This document shows, in pieces, positions 9,331 through 19,033 of a DNA stretch of 64,000 nucleotides. Origin of the DNA: Gemmatimonas phototrophica (GTDB taxonomy: Bacteria; Gemmatimonadota; Gemmatimonadetes; Gemmatimonadales; Gemmatimonadaceae); contig CAMBNV010000001.1 of NCBI GenBank assembly GCA_945869195.1, forward strand, positions 62,001 to 126,000, in the 5' to 3' direction. The translations under genes and the position numbers were made by a program. Below the pieces are notes generated by a model, which was not told the DNA's origin, ran no database searches, and saw nothing but the letters and a program-made list of their open reading frames with translations. Every line of letters begins with the position of its first letter. Position 1 is the first letter of the stretch.

Positions 9331-10826
9331 TGATGCCGAATCGTTTTGTGTCCGTCGCGCTCTTGCTCACCATGGCGTGCGTCGCGCCCGTCGTGAGCGT
9401 TGCACCGGGACCGTTGCCCATGGCCGCCGCGTTCGTGCAGCTCGCCGACTCGTTGCTCGGCGACCCGATGTTCCGCTCATCGCACTGGGGCGTACTCGTC
9501 GTCGACCCGCTGAGCGGCGATACGCTCGTTTCGCGCAACGCCGGCAAGCTGTTCATGCCGGCATCGAATCAGAAACTGCTCACAGGCTCAACCGCACTCG
9601 CGCAGCTCGGCCCGGAGTTCCGGTTTGCAACGCGCGTCCTCGGCGCGACGAATCCGATCCACGGGATCCTCACCGGCGACCTTGCTGTCGTCGGCACGGG
9701 CGATCCGAGTATAAGCGACTCGCTCGCGGGCGGTGATGCGATGGCACCGATGCGTGCGCTCGCCGATGCGATCGCCGCGCGCGGCATCACCGAGATCACC
9801 GGACGGATTGTGCGCGGGAGCGACGCCTTTCCCGATTCTTCGCTCGGCTTCGGTTGGGCCTGGGACGATCTGGACTATCCGTATTCGGCGCCGGTCGACG
9901 AGCTGTTCTTCAACGAGGGCGTCGCCCAGGTGACGGTCGTCGGCGGCCTGGTGGCCGGAGCGCCGGTGACGGTGCGGACGTCGCCCGCGCGGACGGTGCC
10001 GCACATCGGTACGCTCGAGGTCTCGACCATAGGCACCTGCTGTGCCGAACGATCGCGTGTGGAGTGGTTCAGCGACATTCGCGGCGCACGCCCGTCGCTG
10101 ACGTTGCGCGGCAGTGTCCGCGCGGGTGACAGCGTGACCGTCCAGGTCGCGCTGCGACATGCGTCTGGCGCTTGGCTCGACGCGTTCGCCGAGGCGCTGG
10201 CGGAGCGCGGGATCAGGGTACGCGGCGGGGTGGAGCGTGACGTGCTTGCTGACACGGCGGGCTACGTGACGCTCGCCTCGCGCCTCTCACCGCCATTGCG
10301 TGATATCCTCCCGATTTTCCTGAAGCCGTCGCAGAACCAGATTGGAGAGATCCTCTTCAAGACGCTCGGTCGCGTGGTGACGGGCGTCGGCACCGCGGAC
10401 AGCGGGCGTCGCGTGATCGAGCGCCAACTTGTCGCGTGGCGTGCCGACAGCGCCGGATTCGCCGTGCGCGACGGGAGCGGACTCTCCCGACACGACTACG
10501 TCTCTCCAGAAACGATTGTGCGCGTGCTTGACGCCATGCGGCGGCACCCGGAGTTCCGGACGTTTTACGACGCGTTGCCGATCGGCGGCGTGGACGGGAC
10601 GATCCGCAATCGGATGAAGGGCACGCCCGCCGAGGGGAATGTGCATGCAAAGACCGGCACGCTCGACAAGGCGCGTGCGCTCTCTGGGTACGTGACGACC
10701 GCCGACGGACGCCTGCTGTTGTTCTCCATGCTCTCGAACAATCATGTCGTCGCGAATCGCGAGGTGGAGCGAGTGCAGGACGCGCTCGTCGCCTTCCTCG
10801 CGGGCGCGACGCTCGGGGCACCCTGA
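9327..10826 (+). CDS. dacB: D-alanyl-D-alanine carboxypeptidase/endopeptidase (PBP4, peptidase S13)
   Basis: PBP4-type enzymes cut terminal D-Ala and D-Ala-mDAP cross-links in peptidoglycan in the periplasm. The 499-residue protein has an N-terminal export signal (VALLLTMACVAPVVS), the SxxK motif in MPASNQKLLT (Ser80, Lys83), the SxN-equivalent DGSGLSRHDY and the KTG box HAKTGTLDKARALSGYV. The start at ATG 9327 forms an ATGA overlap with mobB. Its stop shares one base with moeA. It is unexpected inside a molybdenum-cofactor cluster. Confidence 0.93.
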   Translation: MMMPNRFVSVALLLTMACVAPVVSVAPGPLPMAAAFVQLADSLLGDPMFRSSHWGVLVVDPLSGDTLVSRNAGKLFMPASNQKLLTGSTALAQLGPEFRFATRVLGATNPIHGILTGDLAVVGTGDPSISDSLAGGDAMAPMRALADAIAARGITEITGRIVRGSDAFPDSSLGFGWAWDDLDYPYSAPVDELFFNEGVAQVTVVGGLVAGAPVTVRTSPARTVPHIGTLEVSTIGTCCAERSRVEWFSDIRGARPSLTLRGSVRAGDSVTVQVALRHASGAWLDAFAEALAERGIRVRGGVERDVLADTAGYVTLASRLSPPLRDILPIFLKPSQNQIGEILFKTLGRVVTGVGTADSGRRVIERQLVAWRADSAGFAVRDGSGLSRHDYVSPETIVRVLDAMRRHPEFRTFYDALPIGGVDGTIRNRMKGTPAEGNVHAKTGTLDKARALSGYVTTADGRLLLFSMLSNNHVVANREVERVQDALVAFLAGATLGAP

Positions 10827-12082
10827 TGCTCGAAGTCGCCGACGCGGTCGCGCGGATTCTCGCGCAGATCACGCCGCGCGAGGAGGAGACGGTCGCGCTA
10901 CCTGACGCGCTCGGCCGCGTGCTCGCGCACGACGTGATCTCTCCGATCACCCTGCCGCACTGGACCAACTCGGCGATGGACGGTTATGCGGTCCGAGGCG
11001 CGGACGTATCGGGTGCTAGCGATACCCAGCCGATTGAACTGCCTGTGCTCGAGACCATCGCAGCGGGCGCTTTCGCCACGCGCCCGCTCGGCCCGGGGGA
11101 GGCGACGCGGATCATGACCGGAGCGCCGCTGCCCGAGGGCGCCGACTCGGTAGTGCGCGTTGAAGACACCGACGCGGGGATTAATCGCGTCCGGATTTTC
11201 AAGGACCGCGATGCCGGGAAGAATCTGCGCCTCCGCGGCGAGGACCTCCATGCGGGCACGGTCGCGCTCCCGCGCGGGATGACGATGGGCGCCGCTCAGG
11301 TGGGGATTCTCGCGTCGATTGGTGAGGCCACGGCGCGCGTACATCGCCGGCCGCGGGTAGCGATTGTCGGGTCCGGCGACGAACTCGTGGACCTCGACCG
11401 ATTTGACGAAGTGCGCGCGGGACGAAAAATCGTGAGCTCCAACTCGTATACGATCGACGCGCTGGTGCGCACCGCCGGCGGTCTGCCAATCGGCTTTGGT
11501 CATGCGGCCGACACGCTCGCGTCGATGCGCGCACTGCTCGAGGCGGCGGTCACGGCCAAGCCCGATCTGATCGTGACGTCGGCGGGGGTGAGCGTCGGCG
11601 AGTTCGATCACACGCGCGCTGCGCTCGAGGCGATGGGTGCCGAGATGGGATTTTGGAAGGTCCGGATGCGCCCCGGCGCTCCACTCGGGTTCGGAATCAT
11701 TCGCGGGATTCCCTGGATTGGGCTTCCCGGGAATCCGGTGTCGGTGATGGTGACGTTTGAGCTCTTCGTCCGGCCGGTGGTGCGGCGGATGCTCGGCTAC
11801 GCGCGATTGCACCGGCGCCCGGTTACCGTCACCCTCGAAGAGTCGGTCAGCATCGGGGCGCGACTCACGCATTTCCTGCGCGCGATTGTCACACCGTGTG
11901 CGGACGGTGTGCTGTCGGCACGACTGACCGGGCCGCAGGGGTCGGGGATCCTTACGTCGATGTCGCTCGCCAATGCGCTGCTTATCGTACCGCGCGAGCG
12001 CCCCGAGGTCGCCGCCGGGGAACAGCTCACGGCGCTGCTGCTCACCGAAGACGCCGGTGCGTCTGAAAGATTCGCACTGTGA
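10826..12082 (+). CDS. moeA: Molybdopterin molybdenumtransferase
   Basis: MoeA inserts molybdate into adenylylated molybdopterin. The 418 residues include LPHWTNSAMDGYAVRG, RIMTGAPLPEGADSVVRVED, the MogA-like domain with GSGDELV, SNSYTIDALVRTAGG, TSAGVSVGEFDHT and LPGNPVSVMVTFELFVRP. The ATG starts on the last base of the dacB stop (TGATG). With fdhD, mobA and mobB it covers the late steps of bis-MGD synthesis and delivery; moaA-E are not in the window. Confidence 0.96.
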   Translation: MLEVADAVARILAQITPREEETVALPDALGRVLAHDVISPITLPHWTNSAMDGYAVRGADVSGASDTQPIELPVLETIAAGAFATRPLGPGEATRIMTGAPLPEGADSVVRVEDTDAGINRVRIFKDRDAGKNLRLRGEDLHAGTVALPRGMTMGAAQVGILASIGEATARVHRRPRVAIVGSGDELVDLDRFDEVRAGRKIVSSNSYTIDALVRTAGGLPIGFGHAADTLASMRALLEAAVTAKPDLIVTSAGVSVGEFDHTRAALEAMGAEMGFWKVRMRPGAPLGFGIIRGIPWIGLPGNPVSVMVTFELFVRPVVRRMLGYARLHRRPVTVTLEESVSIGARLTHFLRAIVTPCADGVLSARLTGPQGSGILTSMSLANALLIVPRERPEVAAGEQLTALLLTEDAGASERFAL

Positions 12083-12113
12083 GCCCTATACCCCATCATC
12101 AATGGAGGTCGTA

Positions 12114-12839
12114 ATGCGATTTGAACTTGCCGCGCTCGACCGTCGCTTTGTGATCGTCGAGCAGTCGGTAGAGCTGCCGATGGGTCGCGTGGTCTTCGAA
12201 AAGCCGCGCAACTTTGACGACCTGATTAGCGAAGCGGATTTCGTGCACGATGACCGCCTGCCGTATTGGGCCGATCTCTGGCCAGCGGCGATCGTGCTCG
12301 CGGAGTTTCTCGAGCGGCGCGCGCTGCGTGCGGGCTCGACCGACGACGCCACGGGAGTCGGGAGTGATCGTCCGGCGCCGAGAGCGCTCGAACTCGGGTG
12401 CGGGCTCGGGCTCGTCACCGTCTCCGCGATGCGCGCTGGCTTCGAGGTGCTCGCGACCGACTACTACGCGGACGCGACGTTGCTCACGGCGCGCAACTGC
12501 GTGCGTGTAATTGGGCGCGAGCCGTTGATTCGTATGGTCGACTGGCGCGATTTTCCGAGCGATCTAGGCACCTTTGAGATGGTGCTCGCGGCCGACGTGC
12601 TCTACGAGAAGAGCTACGCACCGCTCGTGGCGGAGGCGATCAGTCTCAGCCTGGCACCGGGGGGCTACGCATTAGTGGCGGACCAGGGGCGCGCGGCGCT
12701 GGGGCTGTTTCTCGAAGAGGCGGGGGCGCGGGGGCTCGTGGCCCGCGTGGTGCACTTTGATCCGCACCCGACGAACCCGCCACCGCCGGAGGGATCGGAG
12801 GTGCACCCCATCACGATTTATGAGGTGCGGCACGGGTAG
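12114..12839 (+). CDS. SAM-dependent methyltransferase (METTL/Nnt1-like)
   Basis: This 241-residue Rossmann methyltransferase has motif I ALELGCGLGLVTVSAMR, an acidic ribose-binding position in VLATDYYAD and motif IV EMVLAADVLYE. The preceding PYWADLWPAAIVLAEFL is typical of the methyltransferase-16/lysine methyltransferase-like group, which acts on protein side chains. The substrate is unknown. GGAGG at 12104-12108, 5 nt before ATG 12114, fixes the start over the in-frame ATG at 12102. It lies 31 bp after moeA and may be co-transcribed. Confidence 0.82.
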   Translation: MRFELAALDRRFVIVEQSVELPMGRVVFEKPRNFDDLISEADFVHDDRLPYWADLWPAAIVLAEFLERRALRAGSTDDATGVGSDRPAPRALELGCGLGLVTVSAMRAGFEVLATDYYADATLLTARNCVRVIGREPLIRMVDWRDFPSDLGTFEMVLAADVLYEKSYAPLVAEAISLSLAPGGYALVADQGRAALGLFLEEAGARGLVARVVHFDPHPTNPPPPEGSEVHPITIYEVRHG

Positions 12840-12913
12840 GACCAGGCCCTTCAGTGCTGCATTTCCATAACTAGCGAGGACGCGGCTCGTTCGCCTGACT
12901 CACGCGACTCCCC

Positions 12914-14971
12914 TTACGCCAGCTGCCCCGCCACCACCTCGGCAATATCCAGCACCGGCACCTCGCTGCCCTTCGCCTTCACGCCGTCCGCCATCATCGT
13001 CATGCAGAACGGACAGGCCACAGCGATCGATGCGGCGTTCGTCGCCAGCGCCTCTTCTGCGCGTTCAAGATTGATCCGCTTCCCTTCCTTCTCCTCCATC
13101 CACATACGACCACCGCCGGCGCCGCAGCAGAGGCCCTTATCCTTGCTGCGCGGCATCTCGACGAGGTTCATCACCGGCAGCGCGCGCTTGAGCGTCTCGC
13201 GCGGCGCATCGTAGACGTTGTTATAGCGGCCGAGGTAGCAGGAGTCGTGGTAGGTAAAGGTGCTGACCGGCGCATGCAGCTCTTGGCGGATTGGGACGCG
13301 GCCCTCGGCCAGCAGGTGTTCGATGTACGTCGAGTGATGGACGACGTCGTACTCACCACCAAACTGCGGGTACTCGTTGCCGAGCTGATGGAAGCAGTGT
13401 GGGCAGGCCGTAACCACCGTCTTCACACCGTACTTGCCGAGCGTCTCGACGTTGTCCTTGGCGAGCATCTGGTAGAGGTACTCGTTGCCCATGCGCCGCG
13501 CGGGGTCGCCGTTGCACTTTTCCTCTTGGCCGAGGATCGCGAAGTTCACGCCCGCAGCCTGAAGGATCTTCGCAAAGGCCACGGTGGTCTTCTTGGCGCG
13601 ATCGTCGAACGATCCCATGCAGCCGACCCAGTAGAGCACCTCGGGCTTCGCGCCGCGCGCGGCCATCTCGGCCATGGTAGGGATGTTCATTCCCTCGGCC
13701 CACCTGCCGCGATCACCCGGATCGAACGCCCACGGCGAGCCACTCGCCTCCATCGACTCGAACGCCGGCATCATCTCATCGGGAAACCGCGACTCGGTGA
13801 GCACGAGGTTGCGGCGCAGTTCGTTGATGACTGAGAGTTGATCGATCGAGACCGGGCATTCGTAGACACAGGCGCGGCAGGAAGTGCAGGCCCAGAGTTC
13901 CTCGTCGGTGATATAGCTGCCGAGTAGCGTTTTTTCGGCGAGACCGGCGGGCGCGTCAGGTGAGAGCGTCGCGACGCCCTCGGTGTCGGTGATCATCCAG
14001 GGCGCCTTCGCCTCCAGGCGCTCCCGGACATTGATCATGATCTTGCGCGGGCTGAGCAGCTTACCGGTGATGTTCGCCGGGCAGACCGCGGTGCAGCGCC
14101 CGCACTCGGTGCAGGCAAAGCCGTCGAGCAGTGATTTCCAACTCAGGTGCTCAACGTCGCTCGCACCGAACTGCTCGGCTTCAGCGCCCTCGAAGTCCAT
14201 CGGGCGCATCGCGCCGACCGTACCGGGGCCGCTCGTGTTGGAGAGGTAGGTGTTGGGCAATGACACGACCACGTGCAGATGCTTGGAGAACGGCAGGTAA
14301 TTCAGGAAGCCAAGTACGAGCAGGGCATGCAACCACCAGAAGCACTCGTGGATCACCATCGCCGGCGGGAACACCGGGCCCCAGAGGACCACGAGCGCCT
14401 GCGCGATCGGTAGACTCACCGGCCGCATCCCCGCCAAGTGCAACGGCTCCGCCGCGATGAGGAACGCGTTCGCGAGGAACATCGTCACCATGAGTGCGCC
14501 AATCCAGGAGAGGATCAGGAGCGGGTCATTGGGATGCGTCTCCTTGCCCAATAACCGCTTCACTCGCTTGGTGAGCCGGCGAAAGAGCGCCATGCCGACG
14601 GCAGCAAGGACGAGCGCACCGAACGCTTCCTGGCTGGCGACATAGAGCCAGTAGAGCTGCGGCGGGAGGAAGTTCGCGAAACTGAACGAAGGGATCACGC
14701 CCTCAATGAGCAGCTCGGTGGTGCCCGCGCCGAGGATCATGAAGCCCCAGAAGATCGCGGCATGCATGGGGCCGGCGATCGAGTCGCGGAAAATCTTGGT
14801 CTGAAAAAGGCCGACGCGGATAAGGTTCCCGGTGCGCGCCGGCACCTCGTTCCAACGAAGGTCATCGAGGCGGCCGATGCGCAGGTACCCGATCAGCCGC
14901 TGGACATTCGCGGAGAAAAACCCGATCGAGAGGACGAGCACTGCGAGAAAGACCGCGTTCGACGTGTGCAT
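12914..14971 (-). CDS. etfD: ETF:menaquinone oxidoreductase-type membrane Fe-S protein (EtfD/EMO)
   Basis: This 685-residue fusion has an N-terminal NarI-like membrane domain (about residues 1-240; five or six helices with His residues suited to b hemes), two 4Fe-4S motifs ([12 protein letters not shown] and [13 protein letters not shown]) and two CCG domains (WVGCMGSF with [16 protein letters not shown] with [11 protein letters not shown]) like HdrD. The architecture matches EtfD of Mycobacterium and EMO of Geobacter, which pass electrons from ETF to menaquinone. It follows etfB and etfA by 5 bp. Start ATG 14969-14971. Confidence 0.9.
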   Translation of the reverse strand: MHTSNAVFLAVLVLSIGFFSANVQRLIGYLRIGRLDDLRWNEVPARTGNLIRVGLFQTKIFRDSIAGPMHAAIFWGFMILGAGTTELLIEGVIPSFSFANFLPPQLYWLYVASQEAFGALVLAAVGMALFRRLTKRVKRLLGKETHPNDPLLILSWIGALMVTMFLANAFLIAAEPLHLAGMRPVSLPIAQALVVLWGPVFPPAMVIHECFWWLHALLVLGFLNYLPFSKHLHVVVSLPNTYLSNTSGPGTVGAMRPMDFEGAEAEQFGASDVEHLSWKSLLDGFACTECGRCTAVCPANITGKLLSPRKIMINVRERLEAKAPWMITDTEGVATLSPDAPAGLAEKTLLGSYITDEELWACTSCRACVYECPVSIDQLSVINELRRNLVLTESRFPDEMMPAFESMEASGSPWAFDPGDRGRWAEGMNIPTMAEMAARGAKPEVLYWVGCMGSFDDRAKKTTVAFAKILQAAGVNFAILGQEEKCNGDPARRMGNEYLYQMLAKDNVETLGKYGVKTVVTACPHCFHQLGNEYPQFGGEYDVVHHSTYIEHLLAEGRVPIRQELHAPVSTFTYHDSCYLGRYNNVYDAPRETLKRALPVMNLVEMPRSKDKGLCCGAGGGRMWMEEKEGKRINLERAEEALATNAASIAVACPFCMTMMADGVKAKGSEVPVLDIAEVVAGQLA

Positions 14972-14976
14972 TCAGT

Positions 14977-15963
14977 TTACCCGGACGCCTTGGCCTGCTT
15001 CACCGCGGCAGTGAGGACCGGCAGGATCTCGAGTACATCGCCGACGATACCATAGTCCGCGATCTTGAAGATCGGTGCTTCCTTGTCCTTGTTGATCGCG
15101 ACGATCGTCTTGGAGGTGCGCATGCCGGCGAGGTGCTGGATCGCGCCCGAGATACCGCAGGCGATGTAGAGGTCGGGTGAGACCAGGCGTCCGGTCTGAC
15201 CGATCTGATCCGCGTGCGGGCGCCAACCATCGTCGGTCACGGCGCGCGTTGCTCCAACGGCTGCGTTTCCAAATGCGGCGGCAAGCTCCTCAACGAGCGT
15301 GAAGTTCGCCGCTTCCTTCAGGCCGCGACCACCGGAGATGATGACCGGCGCCTCGCCGAGATCGAGCTTGGCCGTGTTGCCGGTCGCCGTCTCGGTGACC
15401 TTCACCCGGCTCGCGGCAGGATCGCCGACGGGCGCCAGGACCTCGACGGCGCCGGCCTTGGCGTTCTCTTTCGGCAGAAACGAGCCCGGCCGCACACTGA
15501 CTACCGCCGGGGTCGCCGTGAGCGTGAGCGTCTGCAGGATCTTGCCGGTGTACCCAGGGTGCGTAACGGTGATCGACGCCGCGTTCGCGGTCATCGCGAC
15601 GGCGTCGGAAGCCACGGGCACCTGGAGCTTGGCTGCGACGCGCGGCGCGATGTCCTTGCCGGTCGCCGACGCGGGGCAGATCAAGGCCCCGTAACCACGT
15701 CCCATGTGCGCGGCGATCGTCGCGGCGACGGCCTCAGGATTGTTCTGTGCGAAAGCCGCGTGCTCGACCACGATCACGCTGTCAGCGCCATGTGCGCCCA
15801 GGCGTGGTGCGTGCGCGCCAATGCCCGGCGCCCCGAACAGGATCGCGTGCACCGCGCCACCACGCACATCGGCAATGGCGCGAGCCGCGGTGACGGCTTC
15901 GAGCGCGGCACGGCGCAGATCACCACCCCGCGACTCGGCGAATGCGAGGACGTTGTTCGACAT
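14977..15963 (-). CDS. etfA: Electron transfer flavoprotein alpha subunit
   Basis: EtfA binds the redox-active FAD that accepts electrons from acyl-CoA dehydrogenases. The 328 residues end with the conserved FAD domain: [49 protein letters not shown] and [12 protein letters not shown] 15961-15963 overlaps the etfB stop by one base (TGATG). The open frame upstream of this ATG is the antisense-like continuation over etfB and is not used. Confidence 0.97.
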   Translation of the reverse strand: MSNNVLAFAESRGGDLRRAALEAVTAARAIADVRGGAVHAILFGAPGIGAHAPRLGAHGADSVIVVEHAAFAQNNPEAVAATIAAHMGRGYGALICPASATGKDIAPRVAAKLQVPVASDAVAMTANAASITVTHPGYTGKILQTLTLTATPAVVSVRPGSFLPKENAKAGAVEVLAPVGDPAASRVKVTETATGNTAKLDLGEAPVIISGGRGLKEAANFTLVEELAAAFGNAAVGATRAVTDDGWRPHADQIGQTGRLVSPDLYIACGISGAIQHLAGMRTSKTIVAINKDKEAPIFKIADYGIVGDVLEILPVLTAAVKQAKASG

Positions 15964-16715
15964 CAGAGCACCTTCGCTTCTTCCTTGAGGAGTCGGACGA
16001 GCTCGGGCACGACGGCCGAGCCCTCGCCGATAATGCGACCGGCCGAACGCTCTGGGGGCAGCGCCATCGCGTCGAGCACGAGTCGCGGCTCGGCGAGCTG
16101 GGCGGGCCTGATCTCGAGCGGCTTCTTCTTGGCGGCCATGATCCCCTTGAGCGAAGGATAGCGGGGCCGGGCGATTCCTTCGTCGATTGTGACGACAGCG
16201 GGCAGCGCGCACTCCACGAGCTCGTACGCGCCCTCGAGTTCGCGGCGCATCTTTGCCGTGCCGCCGTCGAACTCGAGCTTGCTGATTGCGTTCACGACCG
16301 GCAGACCGAGCAGCTCGGCGGTCATCGCGCCGGTGGCACCGTGCGCGGTGTCGATCGACATACGTCCGAACAGGATGAGGTCGTAGCCGCCGCCTTGGAG
16401 TTCAGCGGCGAGCGCGGTCGCGATCGCGTACGAGTCGGCGGGAATGGTCTCGGCCTTGAGCTGCACGGCGCGGTCGGCCCCCATGCTCATCGCCTTGCGC
16501 AGCGTCTCCTGGACCACGTCGGGACCGAGCGAGATCACGACGACCTCGCCCGCGTTGAGCTTCTCCCTGATCTGGAGCGCGGCCTCCACGGCGTAGCCAT
16601 CAAAATCGGAGATGTCGAACTTGAGCCCCGATTCGTCGACGGCTGTGCCGGAGGGGGCGATCTTAAAGCGGACGTCCATGTCGGGGACGCGCTTAATGCA
16701 GACGGCGATCTTCAC
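15963..16715 (-). CDS. etfB: Electron transfer flavoprotein beta subunit
   Basis: EtfB is the AMP-binding partner of EtfA. The 250 residues show the standard start KIAVCIKRVPDMDVRF, AVEAALQIREK, VVVISLGPD, GADRAVQL and LILFGRMSIDTAHGATG. The start is GTG 16713-16715, with AGGA 9 nt upstream. It is 85 bp downstream of the AGMO-like gene and leads etfB-etfA-etfD. Confidence 0.97.
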   Translation of the reverse strand: MKIAVCIKRVPDMDVRFKIAPSGTAVDESGLKFDISDFDGYAVEAALQIREKLNAGEVVVISLGPDVVQETLRKAMSMGADRAVQLKAETIPADSYAIATALAAELQGGGYDLILFGRMSIDTAHGATGAMTAELLGLPVVNAISKLEFDGGTAKMRRELEGAYELVECALPAVVTIDEGIARPRYPSLKGIMAAKKKPLEIRPAQLAEPRLVLDAMALPPERSAGRIIGEGSAVVPELVRLLKEEAKVL

Positions 16716-16800
16716 TGAACCAGGTCCTGAATGAGGGACGGCTGGAAGCTAGTTGATGGAGGCGAAAGGATGAAGGCGATTCTCACTGCGCCAGCGCGGA

Positions 16801-18111
16801 TCACATGAGCGGCGCCAGCTCGACATTCGTCAACTCGCCCCGGTACGCCCAGAGCACCGCGAGCGACACGAGCGCGAAGGCGAGGCCGCCCCATGCCACG
16901 AGGCCCGGCGCCAGGCCGGTATAGATCAGCGCGCCGCAACCGCCCGCCGTCGCGAGCAGTCGCGCCGTCTCGAGCGGCCGAGCCCACTGGGCACGCTCGA
17001 ACACCCCGCCAACCCCCGCCAGCGCGAAGGCGACGAAGAGCATGGGCGCCGCGACGAGGGTCAGCGGCATCGACCCCGCGCGCTTGAGTAGCAGGAAGCC
17101 CACGACGAGCGCGGTCACGAACTGCACGAACCCATACAGGGCGAGCGGCGCTGGCACCGGCGGATCGAACTTCTCAAACGTCTTTGCCGACACCTCACGC
17201 GGGCGCTCAATCTCCCCCAACTCGATCGGCCGCCACCCCGGGCGCCCGAAGACGATTCGGAGCTTGTCACTCCACGGCTCGGCGCGCCACGAGTCCTTCG
17301 CGATCTGCACCAACACGTGCACGTTGGCCCAGAGGGGATTCCAGCTGCGCAATGGTTTCGTGATCCCGTAGACGGGCTCGTCCTCTTCCTGCACGAAGGT
17401 CCCAAACCAGCGATCGAACACGATAAACACGCCGGCGTAGTTCTTGTCCTGATACTTGGGATTCACCCCATGATGCACCCGATGATGGCTCGGTGTGTTC
17501 ATGACCATCTCGGTCGTGCGACCCAGCGCGGGCACAGCACGCGTATGGATGCAGAACTGATAGACCAGATTGATCGCGTGGCAGGCAACGTACATACGCC
17601 AGGGCACACCGAGCACCGCGAGCGGTAGGTAGAAGACCCAGTTCACGAGGCCATGCAGCGCACTCTGTCGCAGCGCGACCGCGAGATTGAACTCCTCGCT
17701 CTGATGATGCACCGCGTGAGTAGCCCAGAGGATATTGATCTCGTGGGAGCAACGGTGCGACCAATAGTAGCAGAGGTCGACGAGGACGAAGACGACGCTC
17801 CAACTCGCGAGGGCCATGACGTCGATGCCGAAGCCGGGAAAGCCCACGGCGGTCACGAACGGCGCGCGCTCCGGCCAGGCCGGAATCAGCGGCACGAAGA
17901 GCTGGATCGCGGCGTGCGCACCGACCCAGATGAAGAGCCCGATCGTGAGGATCTTAGTGAAGATGCCCAAGAGCTGGCTCAGGATCCCACAACTCAGATC
18001 GGTGAGCGAGTCGTTGAGGCGAAAGACGCCCCGCCCGCTCCGCTGGCTCCAGACGAGCTCGATGGCGATGAGGGCGAAAAAGAGCGGGATAGAGCCTTTG
18101 ACGATGTCCAT
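16801..18111 (-). CDS. Fatty acid hydroxylase/sterol desaturase family protein (AGMO-like)
   Basis: This 436-residue membrane protein has the eight-His di-iron pattern of the family: HRCSHE, HAVHHQSEEFN and HHRVHHG, within several transmembrane helices (for example residues 5-22, 45-70, 88-115). The long helical C-terminal part and the motif order resemble alkylglycerol monooxygenase (TMEM195/AGMO), which cleaves ether lipids using O2 and tetrahydrobiopterin. The substrate here is not known. It starts 24 bp from the divergent SDR and lies upstream of etfB. A pterin-synthase homologue is elsewhere in the window, but any link is speculative. Confidence 0.85.
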   Translation of the reverse strand: MDIVKGSIPLFFALIAIELVWSQRSGRGVFRLNDSLTDLSCGILSQLLGIFTKILTIGLFIWVGAHAAIQLFVPLIPAWPERAPFVTAVGFPGFGIDVMALASWSVVFVLVDLCYYWSHRCSHEINILWATHAVHHQSEEFNLAVALRQSALHGLVNWVFYLPLAVLGVPWRMYVACHAINLVYQFCIHTRAVPALGRTTEMVMNTPSHHRVHHGVNPKYQDKNYAGVFIVFDRWFGTFVQEEDEPVYGITKPLRSWNPLWANVHVLVQIAKDSWRAEPWSDKLRIVFGRPGWRPIELGEIERPREVSAKTFEKFDPPVPAPLALYGFVQFVTALVVGFLLLKRAGSMPLTLVAAPMLFVAFALAGVGGVFERAQWARPLETARLLATAGGCGALIYTGLAPGLVAWGGLAFALVSLAVLWAYRGELTNVELAPLM

Positions 18112-18135
18112 GGTCTAGGAATTGTAGATTATCGC
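18112..18135. promoter_or_regulatory. Very short divergent promoter region with interleaved -10 elements
   Basis: Only 24 bp separate the ATG of the AGMO-like gene (minus) from the GTG of the SDR (plus). The plus strand has TAGATT at 18125-18130, placing a start site at or next to the GTG. The minus strand has TACAAT (18126-18121) and GATAAT (18133-18128) close to the ATG. Neither gene has a Shine-Dalgarno sequence. The arrangement fits leaderless or near-leaderless transcripts. Inference from spacing. Confidence 0.45.
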
Positions 18136-18942
18136 GTGCCCACAACCAAGTCGGATTCCACCCGCCCCCTCGCCGTCATCACCGGCGCCTCCGCCGGAAT
18201 CGGCCGCGAGTTCGCCCGCCAGCTCGCCCGGCGCGGCTTTGACCTCCTCCTCGTCGCCCGCGACGCGGAACGCCTGAGTGCGCTCGGCGCGGAGCTCAGG
18301 GCCGAGCACGGCGTCGCCGCCGATGCCTGGCCAGCAGACCTCTCCCGTGATGATGGGATGCGCCCCCTCGCCGAGTTCCTCGCGCAGAACGAGCGCGTGA
18401 CGCTGCTGGTGAACAACGCAGGTTTCGGTACCAAGGGGAAGCTTGCGACGCGCCCGGTGGCTGAGCAGGCGACGATGCTCGAGCTCCATGTGATGGCGCC
18501 GATGCTCCTCACGCGGGCCGTGCTGCCGAGGATGATCGCTCGGCGCGACGGACGGATCATCACCGTGGCGTCGGTGGCCTCGTTCACCGCGAGCCCGGGC
18601 AACGTGAACTACTGCGCGACCAAGGCCTATAATCGTGTCTTTACGGAGGGGCTCGCGCTCGAGCTGTCCGGAACCGGCGTGCGGGTGCAGGTGCTCTGTC
18701 CGGGCTTCACGCACACGGAGTTCCACGACCGGATGCAGGTCGACAAGTCGAAGGGAATCCCGGGCTGGGCCTGGCTCGAGGCGGACCGCGTGGTGCGCGA
18801 ATCACTCGATGCGGCCTTCGGGAACGGGCCGGTGGTGGTCATCCCGGGCAAGCGGTACCGCGCGGTGGTGTTCGCGCTGCGATACATGCCGCTCTGGGTG
18901 CGGCGGCTGATGCAGGAGCGGTATGGGCGGGCGCGGATCTGA
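18136..18942 (+). CDS. Short-chain dehydrogenase/reductase (SDR)
   Basis: This 268-residue classical SDR has the cofactor motif TGASAGIGREFA, LLVNNAG, the catalytic Ser in VASVASFTASPG and YCATK (Tyr-x3-Lys), followed by PGFTHTEFHDR. The C-terminal helix (RYMPLWVRRLMQERYG) resembles that of the YqjQ/DltE-like SDRs. Acidic and Arg residues after the Gly motif do not settle NAD versus NADP. GTG 18136 is the first plausible start; the frame upstream runs antisense into the neighbour. Substrate unknown. Confidence 0.87.
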   Translation: MPTTKSDSTRPLAVITGASAGIGREFARQLARRGFDLLLVARDAERLSALGAELRAEHGVAADAWPADLSRDDGMRPLAEFLAQNERVTLLVNNAGFGTKGKLATRPVAEQATMLELHVMAPMLLTRAVLPRMIARRDGRIITVASVASFTASPGNVNYCATKAYNRVFTEGLALELSGTGVRVQVLCPGFTHTEFHDRMQVDKSKGIPGWAWLEADRVVRESLDAAFGNGPVVVIPGKRYRAVVFALRYMPLWVRRLMQERYGRARI

Positions 18943-18973
18943 AGTAGGATCGAGAAAGTTGGTGGGAGAAGCG

Positions 18974-19009
18974 AGAGGGGGCGCGCCAGTCACCTGACGC
19001 GCCCCCTCT
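18974..19009. terminator. Perfect 12-bp hairpin between convergent genes
   Basis: AGAGGGGGCGCG (18974-18985) pairs perfectly with CGCGCCCCCTCT (18998-19009) around a 12-nt loop. It sits between the SDR stop (18942) and the gcdH stop (19034) on opposite strands, where a bidirectional terminator is expected. U-tracts are weak on both sides (GTTTC; ACTTTC). Confidence 0.65.
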
Positions 19010-19033
19010 GCTGTTTCGATTCTCGCTACTAGC

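Noticed and set aside
17653..18135. N-terminal extension of the SDR frame
   Set aside because: Antisense to the AGMO-like gene; the Rossmann motif starts shortly after GTG 18136.
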